A stretch of DNA of 64,000 nt, from NCBI RefSeq assembly GCF_004187715.1, contig NZ_QZWF01000007.1, positions 62,001 through 126,000 of the forward strand, in the 5' to 3' direction. The DNA comes from Streptomyces sp. F001 (GTDB lineage: Bacteria; Actinomycetota; Actinomycetes; Streptomycetales; Streptomycetaceae). Both the position numbers and the translations under genes were made by a program. This document shows, piece by piece, positions 33,268-41,692 of the stretch. Position 1 is the stretch's first letter. Each line of letters starts with the position of its first letter. Below the pieces are notes generated by a model. That model saw only the letters and a program-made list of their open reading frames with translations, searched no databases and was not told the origin of the DNA.

Positions 33268-35120
33268 CCGCGTCCGCCACCTCCACCCCGGTCGCCGACG
33301 AGCCGGAGGACTCGCGCCCCCACAAGGCCGACGACCCCTTCGACAAGGACGTCCTGCCCACCCCGCCCGGCGCCACGGCCGCCCTGCTGCGTTCCCTGCT
33401 CGCGCCGATGAAGGCCCGCGTCGCGCTGACCACGCTTCTGCTGCTGCTCCAGCAGGCGGCCGTGCAGGCGGGCCCGCTGCTGGTGGCGTACGCCATCGAC
33501 ACCGCCGTACCGGCGTTCCGCGACCACGACCACGGGCCGCTGATCGCGGTGGCGGCCGGCTATCTGCTGTGCGCACTGGCCTCCGGCGGGCTGCAGTACG
33601 CGTTCGTGGCCGCCTCCGCCCGGGTCAGCCAGGATGTGCTGCTGGACCTGCGCGGCCGGATCTTCCGGCACGCCCAGGCGCTGAGCATCGACTTCCACGA
33701 GCGCTACACCTCGGGCCGGCTGATCTCCCGCTCCACCACGGACGTCGAGTCGCTGCGCGAGCTGCTGGAGGAGGGCCTGCAGGAGCTGGTGATGGTCATC
33801 CTGTCCTGCGTGTACGTCGCGGCGATCCTGCTCTGGCTGGACCTGGGGCTCGGCGCGGTGGCGGTGGCGTCGTTCGTGCCGCTGTGGGGGCTGGTACGGC
33901 TGTACCAGCGGCGGGCGCGGCGGGTGTACCGGCAGCGGTCGACCGCGATCGCCGCCGTGATCGTGAAGTTCGTGGAGACGATGAACGGCATCCGCCCGGT
34001 GCGCGCCTTCCGCCGGGAGGCCGCCAACGACGCCGAGTTCCGCGTCCTGAACCGGCGGCACGAGCGGACCAACGGGGACGCGCTGCTGGAGATGGCCCGC
34101 TATGTCGTCGGCTCGCGGATCGTGGGCAACACGGCCGTCGCGCTGATCGTGCTGTGGGGCGCCCACCGGGTGGCGGACGGCACGCTGGCGCTGGGTGTGC
34201 TGGCGGCCTCGGTGCTGTACCTGCGGCGGATGTACGACCCGATCGACCGGTTCGGCATGTTCCTGAACTCGTACCAGTCGGCGGCAGCCTCGCTGGAGAA
34301 GATCGCCGGGCTGCTCGCCCAGACGCCTTCGGTGCCGGAGCCGTCGGCGCCCCGGCAGCTCCCGGCCCTCGCCTCCGAGCACCCCGGCCGCGAGGTCGTC
34401 TTCGACGGCGTTCGCTTCGCCTACCGCACCGGTGGCGAGGTGCTGCCCCGCTTCGACCTCACGATCCCGGCGGGGCAGACGATCGCGGTCGTCGGCACCA
34501 CGGGCGCGGGCAAGTCGACGCTGGCCAAACTGCTCGCCCGTTTCTACGACCCGTCCGACGGCCGGGTGCTGCTCGACGGGGTCGATCTGCGCGACCTGGC
34601 CGTGCCCGAACTGCGGCGCGGGGTGGTGATGGTGACGCAGGAGGCGTTCCTGTTCTCCGGCACGGTCGCGGAGAACATCGCCATCGGCCGCCCGGACGCG
34701 AGCCACGAGGAGATCGAGCGGGCGGCGAAGGCGATCGGCGCGCACGATTTCATCAGCGCGCTGCCCGAGGGCTACGACACGGACGTCCGCAAGCGGGGCG
34801 GCCGTATCTCCGCCGGTCAGCGTCAGCTCGTCGCCTTCGCCCGGGCGTTGCTCGCCGACCCGGCGGTGCTGATCCTCGACGAGGCGACCAGCTCGCTGGA
34901 CATCCCGGGAGAGCGGGCGGTGCAGCGGGCCATGGCGACGGTGCTGAAGGGGCGTACCGCGGTCGTCATCGCGCACCGGCTGTCCACGGTGGAGATCGCC
35001 GACCGGGTGCTCGTCATGGAGCACGGCCGGATCGTCGAGGACGGCAGCCCGGCCGAACTTGTCGCCGGGACCGGCCGGTTCGCGGGTCTGCACCGGGCGT
35101 GGCGGGACAGTCTGGCGTGA
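33264..35120 (+). CDS. ABC exporter half-transporter, pair 1, catalytic-site subunit
   Basis: 618 residues with a 45-residue cytoplasmic N-terminus, six helices and an ATPase domain. Walker A VGTTGAGKSTLAKLL and Walker B VLILDEATSSLD are canonical with the catalytic Glu, but the signature is RISAGQRQL instead of SGGQ. Together with the previous gene this yields one working ATP site (this Walker A/B with the partner LSGGQ) and one degenerate site, as in TM287/288-type heterodimers. Start overlaps the partner stop by 4 nt. Confidence 0.92.
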   Translation: MTASATSTPVADEPEDSRPHKADDPFDKDVLPTPPGATAALLRSLLAPMKARVALTTLLLLLQQAAVQAGPLLVAYAIDTAVPAFRDHDHGPLIAVAAGYLLCALASGGLQYAFVAASARVSQDVLLDLRGRIFRHAQALSIDFHERYTSGRLISRSTTDVESLRELLEEGLQELVMVILSCVYVAAILLWLDLGLGAVAVASFVPLWGLVRLYQRRARRVYRQRSTAIAAVIVKFVETMNGIRPVRAFRREAANDAEFRVLNRRHERTNGDALLEMARYVVGSRIVGNTAVALIVLWGAHRVADGTLALGVLAASVLYLRRMYDPIDRFGMFLNSYQSAAASLEKIAGLLAQTPSVPEPSAPRQLPALASEHPGREVVFDGVRFAYRTGGEVLPRFDLTIPAGQTIAVVGTTGAGKSTLAKLLARFYDPSDGRVLLDGVDLRDLAVPELRRGVVMVTQEAFLFSGTVAENIAIGRPDASHEEIERAAKAIGAHDFISALPEGYDTDVRKRGGRISAGQRQLVAFARALLADPAVLILDEATSSLDIPGERAVQRAMATVLKGRTAVVIAHRLSTVEIADRVLVMEHGRIVEDGSPAELVAGTGRFAGLHRAWRDSLA

Positions 35121-35148
35121 GCGCCGACGGGAACGGGGATGGGGACGG

Positions 35149-36855
35149 ATGATCGACGCGTACGGGGATCCCGGCAGACCCGACTGCCGCAGCGGCGGCC
35201 GGTATCTGTGGTGGCTGGTACGCAGCCAGCCGGGGCGGTCGGTCGCCGGGGCGGTGGTGGGCTGCGTGTCGCTGGTGGCCTCGGCGGCGGTGCCGTATCT
35301 GCTGTCCCGGGCGATCGACGACGGGCTGGAGCCCGGCGACGGGACCGCGCTGGCCGGCTGGGCCGCCGCCCTGCTGGTGGCCGGGGCGCTCACGGCCTGG
35401 CTGGACATCCTGCGGCACCGCATCATGACCCGGGTACGGATGGACGCCAACTTCCGCACGGTCAAGGTGGTGGTCGGGCAGGCGGTGCGGCTGGGCTCCT
35501 CGCTGCGCCGGCAGGTCGCGGCCGGGGAGGTCGTCACGATCGGTGTGGGGGATGTGCAGACCATCAGCACCTCGCTGACCGTCGTGGGGCCCGGCGTGGG
35601 CGCGGTCGTCTCGTACGCCGTGGTCGCCGGGCTGCTGCTGGCCGTGTCGCCGCTGCTGGCGGCCGTGGTGCTGCTGGGCGTGCCGGTGATCGCCGTGCTG
35701 GTCGGGCCGCTGATGGGCCGGTTGCAGGGCGTGGAGACGGCCTACCGGGAGCGGCAGGGCGTGCTGACCGCGCGCATCGGCGACCTGGCGGGCGGGCTGC
35801 GCGTGCTGGGCGGACTGGGCGGCAAGGATCTGGTCGGCGACGCCTTCCGCCGCGACTCGCAGCGGCTGCGGGCCGGGGGCTACCGGGTCGGGGCGGTGAC
35901 CAGCTGGATCCAGGCGCTGGGCCTCGGGCTGCCGACGGTGTTCCTGGCCGTGGTGACCTGGCTCGCGGCGCGGATGGTGGCGCAGGGGGACATCACCGTG
36001 GGCGAGTTGGTGTCCGTGTACGGCTATGTGGCGGTGCTGGTGGTGCCGGTGGCGTACTTCCTGGAGTTCGGCAACCAGGTCAGCCGGGGGCTGGTGGCCG
36101 CGCGGCGGGTCGTACGGTTTCTGCGGCTGGAGCCCCTGGAGGACAGCGGCGTGGAGGATGCGCCGGCCGAGTCGTCCGTGCTGTACGACCCCGAGTCGGG
36201 AGTCCGGGTGCTGCCGGGCCGGCTGACGGCGCTGGCCGGTGCGCGGCCCGCCGACTCGGCGAGCGTCGTCGACCGGCTCGGGCGGTACGTCCCTTCGGCG
36301 GCGACCTGGGGTGACAGACGGCTCGACGAGGTCGCGTTGCCGCAGGTCCGGGCGCGGATCCTGGTGGCGGACCACGAGGCCGACCTGTTCGCGGGCCCGC
36401 TGCGGGAGGTGGTGTGCGGACGCCGGGACCGGGACGACGCGGCGATCGCGCGGGCCGTGCACGCGGCCGTCGCCGACGACGTCGTGCAGGGCCTGCCGGA
36501 CGGGCTGGACTCGCGGATCGACGCGCAGGGCCGCAACCTCTCCGGCGGGCAGCGGCAGCGCGTACGGCTGGTGCGGGCGCTGCTGGCCGATCCCGAGGTG
36601 CTGCTCGCCGTGGAGCCGACGTCCGCGCTGGACGCGCACACGGAGGCCGCGGTGGCTCAGCGGCTGCGGGCGGCCCGGGACGGCCGTACGACCGTCGTCA
36701 CCAGTACGTCCCCGCTGGTGCTCGACCACGCGGACGTCGTGTACTACCTGGTCGACGGCAAGGTCGCGGCCGGCGGCAGCCATCAGAGCCTGCTGGCCGA
36801 GGAGCCCGGGTACCGGGCGCTGGTGGCCCGTGACGCGGAGGAGACGGTGCGATGA
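35149..36855 (+). CDS. ABC exporter half-transporter, pair 2, ATP-site-deficient subunit
   Basis: 568 residues. The membrane domain is normal (SLRRQVAAGEVVTIGVGDV, LAARMVAQGDITVGELVS). In the ATPase domain the Walker A loop is replaced by LAGARPADSASVVDRLG with no Lys, and Walker B is VLLAVEPTSALD, with Val for the Mg-binding Asp. The signature NLSGGQRQRVRLVRAL is perfect. It therefore cannot bind ATP normally but can complete the site of its partner, the next gene, which overlaps by 4 nt. Frame and codon use are clean, so this is real degeneration, not error. Confidence 0.9.
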   Translation: MIDAYGDPGRPDCRSGGRYLWWLVRSQPGRSVAGAVVGCVSLVASAAVPYLLSRAIDDGLEPGDGTALAGWAAALLVAGALTAWLDILRHRIMTRVRMDANFRTVKVVVGQAVRLGSSLRRQVAAGEVVTIGVGDVQTISTSLTVVGPGVGAVVSYAVVAGLLLAVSPLLAAVVLLGVPVIAVLVGPLMGRLQGVETAYRERQGVLTARIGDLAGGLRVLGGLGGKDLVGDAFRRDSQRLRAGGYRVGAVTSWIQALGLGLPTVFLAVVTWLAARMVAQGDITVGELVSVYGYVAVLVVPVAYFLEFGNQVSRGLVAARRVVRFLRLEPLEDSGVEDAPAESSVLYDPESGVRVLPGRLTALAGARPADSASVVDRLGRYVPSAATWGDRRLDEVALPQVRARILVADHEADLFAGPLREVVCGRRDRDDAAIARAVHAAVADDVVQGLPDGLDSRIDAQGRNLSGGQRQRVRLVRALLADPEVLLAVEPTSALDAHTEAAVAQRLRAARDGRTTVVTSTSPLVLDHADVVYYLVDGKVAAGGSHQSLLAEEPGYRALVARDAEETVR

Positions 36856-38609
36856 CAGCGGGACCGGGCCGGCTGCCGGTCGCGGAGCGGGCCGACGTAC
36901 GGCGGGCCACGCTGGGTCTGGTCCGGGCGGACGGGCGGGCCTTCGCCGTCGCGGTCGCCCTCAACGCGCTGGCCGCCGGGGCCGGGCTGGCCGGGCCGTG
37001 GCTGCTCGGCCGGATCATCGACGAGGTGCGGGCGGGGGCCGGCGTCGCGGTGGTGGACCGGCTGGCGTTCGCCATCGTGCTGTGCGCACTGGCGCAGCTG
37101 CTGCTGGCGCGCTGGGCCCGGTACGTGGGGCACCGGTTCGGCGAGCGGACGCTGGCCCGCATCCGGGAGGGCTTCGTCTCCCGGGCACTCGCGCTGCCCT
37201 CCTCCGTCGTGGAGCGGGCCGGGACGGGCGATCTGACGGCCCGGGGCACGGCCGACGTCGCCGCCGTAGGGGCCACGTTGCGCGATGCCGGGCCCGAGCT
37301 GCTGGTCGCCTTCGTCCAGGCGGCGTTCCTGCTCGGCGCGGTCTTTGTGCTCGACCCGCTGCTCGGCGCCCTGTCGGCGCTCTGTCTGACCCCCATCTGG
37401 TTCTCGACGCGCTGGTATCTCCGCCGGGCCCGGGACGCCTATCTCGCCGAGGGCGCGGCCACGTCGGACGTCGCCGAGATCCTCGCGGCGACCGCTGCGG
37501 GCGCCCGCACGGTAGAGGCCTTCCGGCTCGGCGAGCGGCGGACCGCCGCGAGCCGGGACGCGCTGGAGACGGCCCGCCGCACCCGGCTGCACACGCTGTT
37601 CCTGCGCTGCGCGTTCTTCATCGTCGTGGACTTCGCGTACGTCATCCCGGTGGCCGGCGTGCTGCTGCTCGGCGGCTGGCTGCACGCGCGCGGGGAGATC
37701 AGCATGGGGTCGGTGGTGGCGGCCGCCCTGTACCTGCGGCAGTCGACCGAACCGCTCGACCAGCTCCTGGTCCGGATCGAGCAGTTGCAGGCCAGTGGAG
37801 CCTCCTTCGCCCGCGTCGAGGGCCTGGCCCGGGTGGAGCGGGCGGTCCCGGCCGACTCCCCCGACCCGGCCGACGACCGTATCGACGTCACCGGCGTGCA
37901 CTACGCCTACGACCGTGGCGGCGAGGTGCTGCGCGGGGTGGACCTGACGGTGCGGCCCGGGGAGCGGCTCGCGGTCGTCGGTCCGTCCGGCGCGGGCAAG
38001 AGCACGCTGAGCAGGCTGCTGGCGGGCATCGACGCGCCGGGCGCGGGCACCGTGACGGTGGGCGGGGTGCCGGTCGCCGCTCTGGGGCCGGAGCGGCTGC
38101 GCCGCCAGGTCGTGCTGGTCACGCAGGAGCACCATGTGTTTCTGGGCACGGTCCGCGACAATCTGCTGATCGCCGAACCGGCCGCGACGGACGAGGAGTT
38201 GTGGGCCGCGCTCACCGCGGTCGGTGCCGACGGCTGGGTGCGCGAGCTGCCCGACGGCCTGGACACCGAGCTCGGTACGGCAGGCCGGCGCACCGACGGC
38301 TCACAGGCCCAGCAACTCGCCCTGGCCCGGGTCGTGCTGGCCGACCCGCACACCCTCATCCTCGACGAGGCCACCGCCCTGCTCGACCCGACGACCGCCC
38401 GGCACACCGAGCGCGCCCTGGCCGCCGTACTGGAGGGCCGTACGGTGATCGCCATCGCGCACCGTCTGCACACCGCGCACGACGCGGACCGGGTGGCCGT
38501 GATGGAGGCAGGGCTCCTGAGCGAAGTCGGTACGCACGAGGAGCTGGTGGCGGCGGACGGTGCGTACGCGAGGCTGTGGCGGACGTGGCACGGGGAGACG
38601 GCCCCGTAA
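36852..38609 (+). CDS. ABC exporter half-transporter, pair 2, catalytic subunit
   Basis: 585 residues. Walker A VGPSGAGKSTLSRLL and Walker B LILDEATALLD are intact; the signature is replaced by TDGSQAQQLALARV. This is the mirror of the previous gene: one complete site can form from this Walker A/B and the partner LSGGQ, while the other site has neither. Overlap of start and partner stop is ATGA. Six helices, substrate unknown. Last gene of the four-gene ABC cluster; 252 bp of non-coding DNA follow before the metalloprotease. Confidence 0.92.
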   Translation: MTAGPGRLPVAERADVRRATLGLVRADGRAFAVAVALNALAAGAGLAGPWLLGRIIDEVRAGAGVAVVDRLAFAIVLCALAQLLLARWARYVGHRFGERTLARIREGFVSRALALPSSVVERAGTGDLTARGTADVAAVGATLRDAGPELLVAFVQAAFLLGAVFVLDPLLGALSALCLTPIWFSTRWYLRRARDAYLAEGAATSDVAEILAATAAGARTVEAFRLGERRTAASRDALETARRTRLHTLFLRCAFFIVVDFAYVIPVAGVLLLGGWLHARGEISMGSVVAAALYLRQSTEPLDQLLVRIEQLQASGASFARVEGLARVERAVPADSPDPADDRIDVTGVHYAYDRGGEVLRGVDLTVRPGERLAVVGPSGAGKSTLSRLLAGIDAPGAGTVTVGGVPVAALGPERLRRQVVLVTQEHHVFLGTVRDNLLIAEPAATDEELWAALTAVGADGWVRELPDGLDTELGTAGRRTDGSQAQQLALARVVLADPHTLILDEATALLDPTTARHTERALAAVLEGRTVIAIAHRLHTAHDADRVAVMEAGLLSEVGTHEELVAADGAYARLWRTWHGETAP

Positions 38610-38861
38610 CACTGACGTTTCGTATATCGAACGTGAACTACCGGACAACGGACGATTTCCGGCCAACTTTTTGACGCGCTCCTGACAGTAAGCGCTCCTC
38701 GGTGCCACGCTTCCCACGGCCACTTCACAGCAACCCCACTGATCCGCCGCTGTGTTGTCCCCGGCCATCCGCACCTGGTTTCGCGTTCTGCCCGGGCGGC
38801 CCACTCGCCGTCCGGATCTCCCCTGGCCACGTGATCCGCGGCCATGCAGAAGGAGTCAGTG

Positions 38862-40910
38862 TTGAGAAGCAGTTCCTCTCGCAGACGCACCTCCCACACC
38901 ACACCCCGCAGAACCACCGCCGTCGTCCTCGTCGGCGTCTCCGCCCTGATCGCCGCGGCCGTCCAGACGGGCGCCGCCACCGCAGCACCGGAGAAGGCAC
39001 CGTCGGCCGCGGGCAAGGTCATACCGGGCGCCGAGTCCGTCAAGCTGTCCCCCGCCCAGCGCGCCGAGCTGATACGCGAGGCCGACGCCGTCAAGGCGGA
39101 CACCGCCAAGGACCTGGGCCTCGGCGCCAAGGAGAAGCTGGTCGTCCGTGACGTCGTCAAGGACGGCAACGGCACGGTCCACACCCGCTACGAGCGGACC
39201 TACGACGGCCTGCCCGTCCTCGGCGGCGACCTGGTCGTCGAGACGGCCAAGTCCGGCGCGACCGAGGCCGTCGTCAAGGCGACCCGCGCCGCCATCGAGC
39301 CGGCCACCACCACGGCCGCCGTACCCGCCGCGAAGGCCGAGAAGCAGGCGCTGGCCGCCGCGAAGGCCGAGGACGCGAAGAGCCCCGACGTCAACCGGAC
39401 GCCCCGCAAGGTGATCTGGGCCGCGAACGGCAAGCCGACCGTGGCGTACGAGACCGTCGTCGGCGGCTTCCAGCACGACGGCACCCCGCAGGAACTGCAC
39501 GTCATCACCGACGCCACCACCGGCGAGAAGCTGTACGAGTGGGAGGCCATCGAGACCGGCACCGGCAACACGGTCTACAGCGGCACGGTCGACCTCACCA
39601 CCACCCAGTCGGGTTCGACGTACAACCTCACCGACGGCGCGCGCGGCAACCACAAGACGTACAACCTCAACCGCGGCACCTCCGGCACCGGCACCCTCTT
39701 CTCCGGCCCCGACGACGTCTGGGGCAACGGCAGCCCGTCCAACCTGGAGTCCGCGGCCGCCGACGCGCACTACGGTGCCGCGCTGACCTGGGACTACTAC
39801 AAGAACGTGCACGGGCGTTCAGGTATCCGCGGTGACGGTGTGGGCGCCTACTCCCGGGTCCACTACGGCAACAACTACGTCAACGCGTTCTGGTCCGACA
39901 GCTGCTTCTGCATGACGTACGGCGACGGCTCGGGCAACGCCAATCCGCTCACGTCGATCGACGTGGCCGCGCACGAGATGACCCACGGGCTCACCTCGAA
40001 CACGGCGGGTCTCAACTACAGCGGGGAGTCCGGCGGCCTGAACGAGGCCACCTCCGACATCTTCGGCGCGACGGTCGAGTTCTACGCCGCCAACTCCTCC
40101 GACGTCGGTGACTACCTCATCGGCGAGGAGATCGACATCAACGGCGACGGCACGCCGCTGCGCTACATGGACAAGCCGAGCAAGGACGGTGCGTCCAAGG
40201 ACAGCTGGTACTCGGGCATCGGCTCGATCGACGTGCACTACTCGTCCGGCCCCGCGAACCACTTCTTCTACCTGCTGAGCGAGGGCAGCGGCACCAAGAC
40301 CATCAACGGTGTCACCTACGACTCGCCCACCTCGGACGGTCTTCCGGTCACCGGCATCGGCCGCGACAAGGCGGAGAAGATCTGGTTCCGCGCGCTGACC
40401 ACCAAGTTCACCTCGACCACCAACTACGCGGCCGCCCGCACCGGCACGCTGGCGGTCGCCGGTGAGCTGTACGGCACCACGAGCGCCGAGTACAAGGCAG
40501 TGCAGGACGCCTGGGCGGGCGTCGCGGTCGGACCCCGCCCGGACGGAGGCGGCGGAGGCGGTACGTCCTTCGAGAACACCGCCGACGTGTCGATCCCGGA
40601 CAACGGCGCCGCGGTGACGTCCTCGATCCCCGTGACCGGACGGACCGGCAACGCCCCGTCCAACCTCCAGGTCGCGGTCGACATCGTGCACACCTGGCGC
40701 GGTGACCTCGTGATCGACCTGCTGGCCCCGGACGGCACCGCGTACCGCCTGAAGAACTTCAGCTCCTCCGACTCGGCGGACAACGTCGCCGAGACCTACA
40801 CGGTCAACGCCTCCTCCGAGGTCGCCAACGGCACCTGGAAGTTGAGGGTCCAGGACCAGGCGGCCCAGGACGTCGGCACCATCAACAGCTGGAAGCTGAC
40901 GTTCCCGTAG
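38862..40910 (+). CDS. Secreted thermolysin-type (M4) metalloprotease with P domain
   Basis: 682 residues if translation starts at TTG 38862. AGAAGGAG at 38848-38855 sits 6 nt before that TTG but inside the frame of the ATG at 38844, so the TTG (or GTG 38859) is the better start. Signal peptide with ALIAAAVQTGAATA, FTP/PepSY propeptide, then M4 core HEMTH (371-375) with zinc ligands His371, His375 and Glu395 (GGLNEATSD) and catalytic His459. It ends, after a GGGGGG linker, with a proprotein-convertase P domain (WRGDLVIDLLAPDG, GTWKLRVQD). Extracellular proteolysis. The 252 bp upstream show TTGACG at 38671 but no clear -10. Confidence 0.93.
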   Translation: MRSSSSRRRTSHTTPRRTTAVVLVGVSALIAAAVQTGAATAAPEKAPSAAGKVIPGAESVKLSPAQRAELIREADAVKADTAKDLGLGAKEKLVVRDVVKDGNGTVHTRYERTYDGLPVLGGDLVVETAKSGATEAVVKATRAAIEPATTTAAVPAAKAEKQALAAAKAEDAKSPDVNRTPRKVIWAANGKPTVAYETVVGGFQHDGTPQELHVITDATTGEKLYEWEAIETGTGNTVYSGTVDLTTTQSGSTYNLTDGARGNHKTYNLNRGTSGTGTLFSGPDDVWGNGSPSNLESAAADAHYGAALTWDYYKNVHGRSGIRGDGVGAYSRVHYGNNYVNAFWSDSCFCMTYGDGSGNANPLTSIDVAAHEMTHGLTSNTAGLNYSGESGGLNEATSDIFGATVEFYAANSSDVGDYLIGEEIDINGDGTPLRYMDKPSKDGASKDSWYSGIGSIDVHYSSGPANHFFYLLSEGSGTKTINGVTYDSPTSDGLPVTGIGRDKAEKIWFRALTTKFTSTTNYAAARTGTLAVAGELYGTTSAEYKAVQDAWAGVAVGPRPDGGGGGGTSFENTADVSIPDNGAAVTSSIPVTGRTGNAPSNLQVAVDIVHTWRGDLVIDLLAPDGTAYRLKNFSSSDSADNVAETYTVNASSEVANGTWKLRVQDQAAQDVGTINSWKLTFP

Positions 40911-40999
40911 GCCTGTTCGCGGTTCCCCGAAGACAGGGCGCCGCGGCCTGGCCGGCTGCCAACGTGAACTGAGCGCAGGCCTGTTGACGCAGGCCTGCG

Positions 41000-41038
41000 G
41001 GGCGGCACCCGGGACGAAGGCATCCCCGGGTGCCGCCC
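41000..41038 (+). terminator. Terminator of the metalloprotease gene
   Basis: GGGCGGCACCCGGG, 11-nt loop, CCCGGGTGCCGCCC: a perfect 14-bp stem. Confidence 0.9.
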
Positions 41039-41052
41039 TACCCTTGTGACCC

Positions 41053-41556
41053 ATGTCCTTCACGTACGACGCCGTCGGCGCGACCCGGGAGCACGGCTTC
41101 TGCCCGCCCGGCTTCCACCCCCTGCACGTGCGCACCCGCATCGGCGAGGGCGAGGAGGTCTTCCACAGAGCCGCCGAGGCGGTCATGACCTGGGAGATGC
41201 ACCGCGCGCTGGGCGTCGGCATCGACGCGTCGTCCGGCCGCGCGGCCCCCGGCGTCGACGTCACGGTCACCCTCGCCGGAGTGATCAAGGCCCCGTGCCG
41301 GGTGGTGTGGACGGTGGAGGAGTACCGGCGGGTGGGCTGGGCGTACGGCACGCTTTCCGGCCATCCGGAGTGCGGCGAGGAAGCGTTCGTGGTGGAACGG
41401 ACGGGCGACGGCACGGTCTGGCTGACCGTGAACGCCTTCAGCCGTGGGGCGAAGTGGTACGCCCGAGCGGGCGGTCCGGCCACTCGGGGGCTGCAGCATG
41501 CGTATGCGCGGCGGTGCGGGGCGGTGTTGCGGCGCTTGTGCGGGGAGAGCGACTGA
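41053..41556 (+). CDS. DUF1990 family protein
   Basis: 167 residues. The DUF1990 pattern is visible: FTYDAVGATREHGFCPPGFHPLHVRTRIGEG, FHRAAEAVMTWEMHRALGV, CRVVWTVEEYRRVGWAYGTLSGHPECGEEAFVVER and the final NAFSRGAKWYARAGGPATRGLQ. The family has a START-like/SRPBCC-type look and unknown function; it is widespread in actinobacteria and plants. Single gene between two strong hairpins, hence its own transcript. Confidence 0.88.
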   Translation: MSFTYDAVGATREHGFCPPGFHPLHVRTRIGEGEEVFHRAAEAVMTWEMHRALGVGIDASSGRAAPGVDVTVTLAGVIKAPCRVVWTVEEYRRVGWAYGTLSGHPECGEEAFVVERTGDGTVWLTVNAFSRGAKWYARAGGPATRGLQHAYARRCGAVLRRLCGESD

Positions 41557-41618
41557 CCCACCCGTAAGACCCGGACCGATGCCGAGCTGGGCTGCACGTG
41601 AACCGCTGAGCCCGACAC

Positions 41619-41658
41619 AGCCCCGGCCGGCTCGCTTCCCTGCGTGCCGGCCGGGGCT
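41619..41658. terminator. Bidirectional terminator between DUF1990 and glgP
   Basis: AGCCCCGGCCGGC, 14-nt loop, GCCGGCCGGGGCT: a perfect 13-bp stem between convergent genes. Confidence 0.85.
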
Positions 41659-41692
41659 CCCCGCCGTCCAGGACGCGGCGCCTCGGCGCGCC

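Noticed and set aside
32739..35570. 943-codon minus-strand frame
   Set aside because: Antisense to two ABC exporter genes with complete ATPase motifs on the plus strand.
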